From Rugalucina vietnamica (taxonomy: Eukaryota > Mollusca > Bivalvia > Lucinida > Lucinidae): 64,000 nucleotides of DNA. Where the stretch lies: the NCBI GenBank assembly GCA_964017185.1, contig OZ024869.1, positions 68,666,315-68,730,314 of the forward strand, given 5' to 3'. The notes beneath the pieces were generated by a model. The model was not told the DNA's origin and did no database searches. It saw nothing but the letters and a program-made list of their open reading frames with translations. The position numbers and the translations under genes are program-made. Numbering within the stretch: position 1 is the stretch's first letter; each line of letters begins with the position of its first letter. Shown one piece after another: positions 55,997 through 64,000 of this stretch.

Positions 55997-56400
55997 GTTG
56001 GTTGGTTGGTTTAATAGTTGTATTGGTGTTTAACATCCAAATCAACAGCTGAGGTCAGATGGAGACTGCACTTACCTCTATTCTCATCTAAAAGACAGGA
56101 GAGGCCAGAGTGGTATATTAACCCATATTTGACGAATGAATTCTCCCATCATTATCAATTGGGGGAGTCCACTTTCATTTTTAGGGGCGTCAGGAGTGAT
56201 TTTTAAATTTTATTCAACTTTTCGATGAAAATTTTCTAATTAGCAAACAGAATAACCCCAGATGGGACGCCGCATTCTGCGGCGTCACATCTGGGGCTAT
56301 TCTGTTTGCCTATGTCCCATAAAAGGGACGCCAGGCTTAAATGAGTTAAACTCGTGGCCTCTGGTTTACAAGGCTTAAGCATTATGCCGTGGAGGTTTGG
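55997..56400 (+). mobile_element. SINE body, split by a TTAA MITE
   Basis: The body (GGTGTTTAACATCC ... CATCTAAAAGACAGG) resembles the SINE-like segment at 57310-57420. The MITE 56118-56349 is inserted at TTAA, and GCCTCTGGTTTACAAGGC continues after it. Confidence 0.45.
56118..56349. mobile_element. TTAA-flanked MITE, copy 2 (232 bp)
   Basis: TTAACCCATATTTGACGAAT to CAGGCTTAAATGAGTTAA; inner hairpin CCCCAGATGGGACGCCGC / GCGGCGTCACATCTGGGG. Confidence 0.8.
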
Positions 56401-56829
56401 TACATACATGCTAAAATCGTCACATGAAGCACTGCTATTGTGCACAGTGCTTGTTTGAACATGAAACTGAAAACACAGATAAACCATCTTTCCATCAGAT
56501 TTTCGACTGTGAAATTGACCAACATGCAGAGATATTTTTGGTGGTCAGTTGGTGGCTATCTTAAAATGTATTAATTTGTTTTATCATGTATCTTTTGTCA
56601 AGAGGGTCAATTCTCTGTCAATAAGTTCATCTACATTGTGTTTCTTAAAATGCATTTATACATGGAAAATACATGTACATGGTACTGCAATATTAAAGAG
56701 TCTGAATGCACTCAAAGGGAGTTAAGCCCATGTGAAACATGTCTGTCACAATATCAGACCATCACAATATGCAAAAATTGTTTTAATCATTCATCATCTG
56801 TGATCCGTTATTCGCCTCTTTGAACTGCA

Positions 56830-56996
56830 TCGCTGATCAGCGTGATTGTTTATGCTATACAGATTGTACAATCTCTCTTCTACTTAATTATATCCAAAAT
56901 TTTAAAGTTCTAGCCTGCTTCTGTGACTGTACAGGCTGGTTTGTGCTGGACCTGGTCCGAAACCACAAAGACCTGTTTTCTCGCGTTGCTTCTCAA
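56830..56996 (-). mobile_element. Palindromic 'TGAGCC' MITE, truncated
   Basis: From CGCTGATCAGCG through TTCTGTGACTGTACAGGCTG to TTTTCTCGCGTTGC. Confidence 0.7.
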
Positions 56997-57010
56997 ATTA
57001 TATCACCTAT

Positions 57011-57229
57011 CACACTTCCTAATATTGCATCAAAACAGTATGATTGCCACACAACTTGTTTTAATTGCCGCAAGTCAGCATCACTTTGAAGTTTTGATAG
57101 GATAAGCAAGTTTGCAAGTTATCCAATCCTAGGTGATATATTTCTCAGGCCCCTAGACTACAAGTCTGCCCGTCTCTCACACAAATCTAGATGGACTTCC
57201 TTGCAATAATTGCAATCAGGGTAACATAT
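57011..57229 (+). repeat. ~217-bp dispersed repeat, copy 2 of 2
   Basis: See 55768-55984. Roughly 85-90% similar by eye. Confidence 0.8.
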
Positions 57230-57309
57230 TTTAATGTTCATTTGTACTAATAATAAGATAACAAAAAGCAATAATGGACAAACTTGTGCTTGCCTGATTT
57301 AAGAGGTGG

Positions 57310-57425
57310 TTGTGTTTGTGTTTTACATGACACTCAACAGCAAAGTTCATATGAAGATGGGAATGGGACCTTGGTTTAAAGTCTCATCCGAAAGACTGTT
57401 ACCATTTAGCATGCTATAAGGGGGT
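57310..57425 (+). mobile_element. SINE-like body
   Basis: ACACTCAACAGC ... GGGACCTTGG ... CATCCGAAAGACTGTTACCA shares layout with 55997-56113. No tRNA-like head visible. Confidence 0.4.
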
Positions 57426-57768
57426 GGGGCTTGGTTTGGTTTGTGGTAAAGCTAATTATAAGCTTGAGGTAATTGTATGAGCTGGGTTCAGAGAACTGAA
57501 CAGTGTAATTGCTTTTGTCTCTGTATCATATAGCCTGAGTGTTGGTGGGATGCATAAACCTAAAACCCTCTATTGTAACTGGAGGTTCTGTCAGACTCTT
57601 TACAATGTAAATGATTTTCAATGTACATGTACCATTATCATTTAGGAACTTATTTCATGGAGTCATAAAAAGACATTTTTTTGAGAAATCCAGACAACTA
57701 CACATGAATTCTGTGAGTTATAAGAATTCTTGAGATTTTTCTTTAAGAAACTGCCCCTCCCAAATCAC

Positions 57769-57795
57769 CTGAGCCCTTTAATCTGCTCTGCAACC
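57769..57795 (-). CDS. Candidate exon 5 of the minus-strand gene (27 nt)
   Basis: Acceptor GGTTCTTAAAG, donor CTCAG|GTGATTTGG. With the two bases carried from exon 4 it reads L-VAEQIKGL plus two carried bases. The donor is weak, but the phase fits. Confidence 0.35.
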
Positions 57796-57912
57796 CTTTA
57801 AGAACCACCCTCAAAGCTATTTGGATCAGCCTCTTCAATAGAAAGCCTGTCATTGGGATATCCAGGTTATAATTTGTCCATGACAGATCCCTACATGGAA
57901 CTGTCCACTTAC

Positions 57913-57952
57913 AGATACACATCAATTGCCGCTTCAGTGGCTACTCCAGGGG
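57913..57952 (-). CDS. Candidate exon 4 of the minus-strand gene (40 nt)
   Basis: Donor TATCT|GTAAGTGG is good; acceptor AAGTTGTAG is modest. In phase with exon 3 it reads A-PGVATEAAIDVY plus two carried bases. The other frames contain stops. Confidence 0.45.
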
Positions 57953-58222
57953 CTACAACTTATGATCTAAGTAAGATCAGAATGACATATTCGCTATATG
58001 GTCAGGCGGCTTCCCAATGATCGAACTAAAATATTCAAGTAGGTTCCGCCATGATGTGGCTAAATCAGAACCATTCAGATCCCTAAAGTGTGTAATTATG
58101 AAAATGAGAAAAACACTGCAAGGTATTTACCATAATGAACAGCTAGGGCCGAAATAAGAATTGTGTATTTTCATTAATCTGATTTAATTGCTGCATGAGT
58201 TATTTTCTTTTTAACTGCATAC

Positions 58223-58250
58223 CCACATCAAAGGGCAGTTCCAAGTGCTC
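58223..58250 (-). CDS. Candidate exon 3 of the minus-strand gene (28 nt)
   Basis: Acceptor with pyrimidine stretch CTCCATCCAGCATGCTTCAG, donor GTGG|GTATGCAG. Phase 0 start, reading EHLELPFDV plus one carried base. It lies 22 bp left of the boundary of the 4.3-kb duplication. Confidence 0.45.
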
Positions 58251-58342
58251 CTGAAGCATGCTGGATGGAGGTAATAAGGGAGATTAATTAGATTTACTCT
58301 GGCCCCAAGATCAGAGTGTATTTATTTTGATGCAGCAGTATA

Positions 58343-58580
58343 TGAGCCACATCGTGAGGAAACCGGATTTTTTGCCTCTGCGAAAACAAAGGCGCAGATC
58401 AGCTTCGCAGTAACTGCGAAGCTGATCAGCGCCTTTGTTTTCGCTACACGGATAGTATAATTTCTCTTCTTCTTAAGTCTGAAATTTCAAGCTTCTAGCC
58501 TCCTTCTGTGACTGTATAGGCCGGTTTGTGTCAGACCTGGTCGGAAACCCTGAAGACCGGTTTTCTTGCATCGCGGCTCA
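58343..58580 (-). mobile_element. Palindromic 'TGAGCC' MITE, full-length reference copy
   Basis: TGAGCCACATCGTGAGGAAA to GGTTTTCTTGCATCGCGGCTCA flanked by TATA on both sides. The centre is a near-perfect ~60-bp palindrome (GCGAAAACAAAGGCGCAGAT ... CAGCGCCTTTGTTTTCGC). Confidence 0.9.
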
Positions 58581-58928
58581 TATAATGAGCCCCATCAGTT
58601 GCATGTAACTGTAAGCTAATCGTAGCAGCACTGCTTCGGATCATCATAGTGCAAGCGAATCGAATCTAGTTTGATCACGCCCAAGTCTGATTTTTTCACC
58701 GACCATGAAAAACTTTCAATAAGATCATTCAGATTTTCCTTGAATCAAGAATAACTTGTCTGTACAAAGATGCACACTAAGTACTGATTAACTGCATTAT
58801 AATAGTAAACAATAACTAAGTTTGCATGATCTGATGTGTTGAAGGGTTATAAAATATTGGTATGATGGACAAATTGCATTATCTCAGGAAATTTCAGTGC
58901 AATTTGTAAGATTCTGTGAATTTGAAAT

Positions 58929-59012
58929 ATATTGTAATACATTGTTGGTATGTTTTGGTTTAATTTATATAGCACTTTTGAGCCAAAACATACCAACAAT
59001 GTATTACAATAT
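58929..59012. other. 30-bp perfect hairpin
   Basis: Arms 58929-58958 and 58983-59012 (ATATTGTAATACATTGTTGG... and exact inverse) around a 24-base loop. It could be a miniature foldback element or a small-RNA precursor; only the pairing is seen. Confidence 0.8.
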
Positions 59013-59087
59013 GTTACAAACACAATTTGGTTGATTTTCTTGAAGAATTGAATTGGTGTCATAATTGTTTCCATTTTAAATAAAAGG

Positions 59088-59222
59088 ATGTGCAATATGT
59101 TACCTTTGTATAGCAATCTAAATAAGGAAGAAAAGGGGCAATTATCTAGATTGGTGCGAGAATTGACAGACAAAGTGTCTGGTGGTCTTGATAAAAATAT
59201 CACCAACATTTTAGAAATCTAA
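59088..59222 (+). CDS. Small ORF (44 aa), coding-like but unproven
   Basis: ATG at 59088; includes LNKEEKGQLSRLVREL and GGLDKNITNILEI before the stop. The composition is helix-like and polar. It could be the last exon of a plus-strand gene, a retroelement remnant or chance. An exact second copy is at 63387-63521. It overlaps the intron of the candidate minus-strand gene. Confidence 0.2.
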   Translation: MCNMLPLYSNLNKEEKGQLSRLVRELTDKVSGGLDKNITNILEI

Positions 59223-59458
59223 CAAGATTATGTGAATGTTGACAGGCAAGCTATGAACAGGAATAAGCACAATCAGGGTCCACTCCCCTTTTCAAAACCT
59301 ATAGAGTGCAAGAGAAAAAATAAGTCAAGAGATCAGCTGTTTCCCCAAAGGTGTTCATAATTATATGCACTCTTCTGTTATAAGACACAAACCAACCACA
59401 CAGCCTACCCTATATTATCAAGCAACCTCAGGATCAAACCAGGTACAGTACTAGTGTA

Positions 59459-59749
59459 CCAGGTCCTGAGCTTATAAACTTTTTTCATGCTCAACTCAGC
59501 TGAGACTAAAATTTATCCTGCTCATAGATGTTAAAATGCCAACAATGGTTGGCATTTTAACATTAATGAGCAGGATAAATTACAAAAATGGTTTGCATTT
59601 TAACATTTATGAGCAGGATAAATTACTAATTTTGGGGCTTTGAACCAGAATTTTCTATTAATTTTGACAATTTTAACATTTATGAACAGTTGAAATTTCA
59701 TGCTCATCTGAGCTGAGCTTGAAAAAAGTTTTATAGCCTAAAGACCTGG
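59459..59749. mobile_element. Foldback MITE 'CTCAACTCAGCTGAG' family, copy 4
   Basis: CCAGGTCCTGAGCTTATAAA to AAAAGTTTTATAGCC...ACCTGG; contains duplicated GCATTTTAACATTTATGAGC inner arms. Confidence 0.75.
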
Positions 59750-59877
59750 CCTCGACTTCAGAGTAACATTGACTACCAACAGAGCTTCAGCAGTAAAAAA
59801 TTGCATTGAAAAGGGAAGCAGTAAAAAATTGCACCGCAAAGGACAAATAGTCAAACTGAAACTCTTTTATCACGCAC

Positions 59878-59900
59878 CTGATACTCTACATCAATCAATA
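59878..59900 (-). CDS. Candidate exon 2 of the minus-strand gene (23 nt)
   Basis: Acceptor TTTCACTCTGAG, donor TATCAG|GTGCGTGA. With the base carried from exon 1 it reads I-LIDVEYQ and ends in phase 0, as exon 3 needs. Confidence 0.4.
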
Positions 59901-60006
59901 CTCAGAGTGAAATGATCAACCCTGATTGGAACATGATCCGAACATTGTACCCAAGAATTTCTGAAGGTGAAAACTGATGTCTTTTGCCATAATTATCGGT
60001 ATTTAC

Positions 60007-60034
60007 TAAGATTAATTGGTGCAGTCCGTGACAT
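60007..60034 (-). CDS. Candidate first coding exon of the minus-strand gene
   Basis: ATG at 60034 in a good context (ATCAAAATGTC), reading MSRTAPINL plus one carried base, then donor CTTA|GTAAATACC. Exons 1-5 together would encode about 50 residues with alternating hydrophobic strands (INLILIDVEYQ, HLELPFDV), a PGVAT turn and a helix. That layout is reminiscent of a beta-grasp (ubiquitin-like or FERM N-lobe) fold. The fold is an inference from pattern only. I do not recognise the family. Confidence 0.4.
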
Positions 60035-60394
60035 TTTGATGAATTGAAGTTGAAAACATGAAATATAAGAAAAAACAAACACTGCCAAAGAAGCAGATTT
60101 GTCAAGACTGGGGGGTCTGTAACATCTTGTAACAACCACATTTACTAGAACATTATTCTGTTTTGTTGTTTTTGTTGTTGATTTTTCTTTCCTCAGGGTA
60201 TTAGGAATAAGCAGAGGTATTTTATAGTGGCTCTTTTGCTGGACCTTCTATTTACATGTACCTATTTTCAAGCCCTTTGTGCCAGCACCAGCAATCTTCT
60301 GTTACTGTAAAATTCCATTTGTATCTCATCTGGTCTGAAACTTCAAGATAGGTTTTGTAATGACAGGTACAACAGCTCATACAGTGAAATCATA

Positions 60395-60607
60395 TGAGCC
60401 GCTATGCGAGAAAACCGGTCTTTGGGGTTTCCGACCAGGTTCGACACAAACCCGTCTGTGCAGTCACAGATAAAGGCTAGAAGCTCAAAATTTCGGATTT
60501 ATGAAGAGAAATTGTGCTATCAGTGTAGCTTGAAAACAAAGGCGCTGATCAGCTGTGCAGTTACTGCACTGGTGATCTGCGCATTTGTTTTCGCACGATG
60601 TGGCTCA
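60395..60607 (+). mobile_element. Palindromic 'TGAGCC' MITE
   Basis: TGAGCCGCTATGCGAGAAAA to TTTTCGCACGATGTGGCTCA with family landmarks; the second arm is shortened. Confidence 0.85.
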
Positions 60608-60649
60608 TCGGTCAATGCAGTCTAATCAAAATTTTTCAGCAGCATATGG

Positions 60650-61996
60650 CATTAAAAGCATTTATCAATTCATGGCTTGGGTCATCAAAGCTTTGGTCAT
60701 AAGCTGTAATGTGACCGCTCGAAAATGCATAACACATGATTATGGTATTCAGTGACATCTCAAGTCAGCGAAATCGCTAAACATTCTTTTTGTTGCGGAG
60801 TCAATTTTTCATCTGGTCCAGTGGAACAAAAAATATGAAGATGCTTAATGACCGTTTGCCTTTGTAATATTAATCAGCAACATTGGGCGGGAAGAAAAAA
60901 TAAACACAATACTGGGGGAAGGTTACTTAAGATCAAGGGAAAAAAATCGTCCCATTGTTGGTCATTGTCCGAGCCTGGGTCATTAGGGATTTGACGGATT
61001 ACTTTAGCCTAAATCACCTGACAGTGTTATGTCAAGGTGTGTCCAAATCATTTTCTCTTGTAGCAAAATTTAAAACCCTTGTAGCAAAACCTCAAAATAA
61101 AAATTTTGACCATTTCGACCCCCCCCCCCCAAAAAAAAAGGGGTGGCTGAGATCAGCTGGGCTTTGACTTTTGCAATCCCCCCTCCCCCGACATGTAATA
61201 CATTTTTGGGCTTTCAGAAACAGTAGGGAGAGTTTCGACAACATTAACATATAGCTGTTCTTAATGTGAAAAATAAAAGACAGTTTCACAAGTCTTTTTA
61301 TAAAAGATGGCAAGTAGTCTATGCAAGATATATTTTGCAAATTTATTTATGCGCAACAGTAAAGTGAAAAGATAATGAAAACACTAATTGTAACATTTTT
61401 TTTCCCAAAAGCTGTTACTTAGTATCTAATGTCTCTCCTATTGATTTTGCATTGAGTTGCTTCCCTTGTAGTAATTTATTTTATATAAAAATGTGTTTGC
61501 TATTTTCGTTTTGTTTTTTTGCGTATAAACTTTTAATAATATCCATAAAAACGAACAACATACTGTTTGTCATAAATTGAAATTGAATCATTCTATTATA
61601 ATATTTAATACACGTAGCTATATGAATTTTCTAAACAATAAATAATAATTTACAAAACGCAAGTTTATAAATTTGACCATGCTCATATATAGTAAAACTT
61701 GTATACATCGTTAATAAGCACAGCGAATATCCGTGGTGCAGTAATTATTACTTTAAGTCACTCTCCTTGTAAACCAGGAAACGGACTTCTTCAAAAACAA
61801 CAACAAAAATCAATCTCTGGTGCTCCCGGAACAACAAACCCACAAAAAAACAACCTCCTATAGTACTGGTCTCGCTCAGAAAAAAAAAAAGAATCATTTG
61901 CTCTATTACAAAAAATAAAGAAAGAATAAAAAAGTCACTTGCTCTCAAAAGTAGTGAATACATGAATGATGGTACATGTTTAACCTAAAACTGAAT

Positions 61997-61998
<2 letters not shown>
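60650..61998. other. No gene recognised; low-complexity tracts
   Basis: Includes a C10-A9-GGGG tract at about 61121-61143. Otherwise AT-rich and unassigned. Confidence 0.4.

Positions 61999-62033
<35 letters not shown>
61999..62033 (+). repeat. Poly(A) tract, ~35 bp
   Basis: Uninterrupted A run with no recognisable retroelement before it. Confidence 0.95.
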
Positions 62034-62038
<5 letters not shown>

Positions 62039-62571
62039 CACAGGCAAGTCAAAAATTAACCATCCACGCTCTCTTTTAATTCCCGCCAAAATGTCATTTT
62101 CTGTTTATTCCCGCCAAAATGTCATTTGTGTCGAATTAAACTAGGTCAGTTCATCCACTTATCGCTTCATTACACAAAAAGATAAAATACAAACACAGGT
62201 AAATTTGCCCAGGGCATGAAGTTTATTGTCTAAAATGACAGGTTGGGGTAAGCTATAATCCCCCGATGTGTTCAAGCGTATCGATCGCCTGCTGTTAAGT
62301 CATGTTGTGTCTGTATAGGTGCGAAAACAAGGTGCCAGTAGGGGTTTATACTGGTTCCCGCATTACGATTAGCAAAATTAATATACTCTATCTGAACCAC
62401 AGTACCAGTTTATGATAATCAGAGGCTCAATACAGGATAAAATACCGAGGTCAGATAGCAAAATTGTCACATTTTTTGACATAATCGCATGAAATTCGCA
62501 AAACCATCATTCGCATTTTTTAGAATTCAATTCGCAAAAAAATGCGAAAATGCGACAGATGGACACCCCTG
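62034..62571. other. No feature recognised
   Basis: Contains TTCCCGCCAAAATGTCATTT twice (62081-62127), otherwise unassigned. Confidence 0.4.
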
Positions 62572-64000
62572 AATAAGGGAGATTAATTAGATTTACTCTG
62601 GCCCCAAGATCAGAGTGTATTTATTTTGATGCAGCAGTATATGAGCCACATCGTGAGGAAACCGGATTTTTTGCCTCTGCGAAAACAAAGGCGCAGATCA
62701 GCTTCGCAGTAACTGCGAAGCTGATCAGCGCCTTTGTTTTCGCTACACGGATAGTATAATTTCTCTTCTTCTTAAGTCTGAAATTTCAAGCTTCTAGCCT
62801 CCTTCTGTGACTGTATAGGCCGGTTTGTGTCAGACCTGGTCGGAAACCCTGAAGACCGGTTTTCTTGCATCGCGGCTCATATAATGAGCCCCATCAGTTG
62901 CATGTAACTGTAAGCTAATCGTAGCAGCACTGCTTCGGATCATCATAGTGCAAGCGAATCGAATCTAGTTTGATCACGCCCAAGTCTGATTTTTTCACCG
63001 ACCATGAAAAACTTTCAATAAGATCATTCAGATTTTCCTTGAATCAAGAATAACTTGTCTGTACAAAGATGCACACTAAGTACTGATTAACTGCATTATA
63101 ATAGTAAACAATAACTAAGTTTGCATGATCTGATGTGTTGAAGGGTTATAAAATATTGGTATGATGGACAAATTGCATTATCTCAGGAAATTTCAGTGCA
63201 ATTTGTAAGATTCTGTGAATTTGAAATATATTGTAATACATTGTTGGTATGTTTTGGTTTAATTTATATAGCACTTTTGAGCCAAAACATACCAACAATG
63301 TATTACAATATGTTACAAACACAATTTGGTTGATTTTCTTGAAGAATTGAATTGGTGTCATAATTGTTTCCATTTTAAATAAAAGGATGTGCAATATGTT
63401 ACCTTTGTATAGCAATCTAAATAAGGAAGAAAAGGGGCAATTATCTAGATTGGTGCGAGAATTGACAGACAAAGTGTCTGGTGGTCTTGATAAAAATATC
63501 ACCAACATTTTAGAAATCTAACAAGATTATGTGAATGTTGACAGGCAAGCTATGAACAGGAATAAGCACAATCAGGGTCCACTCCCCTTTTCAAAACCTA
63601 TAGAGTGCAAGAGAAAAAATAAGTCAAGAGATCAGCTGTTTCCCCAAAGGTGTTCATAATTATATGCACTCTTCTGTTATAAGACACAAACCAACCACAC
63701 AGCCTACCCTATATTATCAAGCAACCTCAGGATCAAACCAGGTACAGTACTAGTGTACCAGGTCCTGAGCTTATAAACTTTTTTCATGCTCAACTCAGCT
63801 GAGACTAAAATTTATCCTGCTCATAGATGTTAAAATGCCAACAATGGTTGGCATTTTAACATTAATGAGCAGGATAAATTACAAAAATGGTTTGCATTTT
63901 AACATTTATGAGCAGGATAAATTACTAATTTTGGGGCTTTGAACCAGAATTTTCTATTAATTTTGACAATTTTAACATTTATGAACAGTTGAAATTTCAT
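62572..64000. repeat. Perfect long direct duplication, copy 2 (cut by window edge)
   Basis: Identical to 58273-59701 as far as I can read. It contains second copies of the palindromic MITE (62642-62879), the 30-bp hairpin (63228-63311), the small ORF (63387-63521) and a foldback MITE (from 63758). Confidence 0.95.
62642..62879 (-). mobile_element. Palindromic 'TGAGCC' MITE within duplication copy 2
   Basis: Exact duplicate of 58343-58580. Confidence 0.9.

Larger units (their letters stand above)
58273..59701. repeat. Perfect long direct duplication, copy 1
   Basis: Matches 62572-64000 with a constant 4,299-bp offset and no difference that I could find over 1,429 bp. The real extent is unknown because copy 2 runs off the window. 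Confidence 0.95.

Noticed and set aside
56079-56090. 12-nt exon-like segment with excellent acceptor and donor
   Set aside because: It lies in a SINE body and gives a stop in the required phase.
58847-59209. 120-codon minus-strand ORF present twice at the right edge
   Set aside because: Its duplication is explained by the 4.3-kb repeat. It reads through the 30-bp hairpin, and the composition (Phe/Ile/Leu-rich, AT-driven) is not coding-like.

Overview
The window looks like eukaryotic, AT-rich, repeat-saturated DNA from an invertebrate, most probably a mollusc and plausibly a bivalve. This is inferred from the style of its non-autonomous repeats, the LINE and Gypsy elements, and an intronless heparan-sulfate 3-O-sulfotransferase pair. 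There is no prokaryotic operon structure, no rRNA or tRNA gene and no CRISPR array. Nothing here was checked against a database.

Layout. 1-1764 is the 3' part of a decayed LINE. 1764-8616 is a tandem duplication; each copy holds an array-bearing repeat, a palindromic MITE fragment and one intact sulfotransferase gene (3862-4896 and 7531-8556, both +). 8621-15555 is a very young Gypsy-type LTR retrotransposon on the minus strand, inserted 64 bp after the stop of the second sulfotransferase. Its pol order is protease-integrase-reverse transcriptase-RNase H (Gmr1-like), and its gag is broken by two frameshifts. 16.2-43.6 kb is almost wall-to-wall nested repeats: Helitron-like array elements, hAT-like, PIF/Harbinger-like, TTAA-type and Tc1/pogo-like elements, several with clear target-site duplications. 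43.6-64 kb is less dense, with many small MITEs, tRNA-derived SINE pieces, a CCATGG palindromic array (53.8-55.4 kb) and a perfect 4,299-bp-spaced duplication running off the right edge.

Genes. Besides the two sulfotransferases, splice-signal reading suggests a minus-strand multi-exon gene starting near 60034 and running left to at least 43554. Its first five exons join in phase, and a 136-nt exon at 45031-45166 is the best single piece. It is not recognised; the first ~50 residues could form a beta-grasp (ubiquitin/FERM-like) fold.

Most interesting signals. (1) A set of array-carrying mobile elements with unrelated interiors shares one terminal grammar: a 5' hairpin followed by GCTCACCTGA, then tandem arrays, a short CG-containing microsatellite, and a 3' hairpin followed by CAGGTGAGCTAA. 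(2) The arrays of several of these elements are packed with nuclear-receptor half sites, including seven perfect inverted-repeat-3 (estrogen-response-element type) sites in one array. (3) The duplicated sulfotransferases have altered residues at the positions of known catalytic and PAPS-binding residues and differ mainly in substrate-facing segments. (4) The Gmr1-like retroelement is very young.
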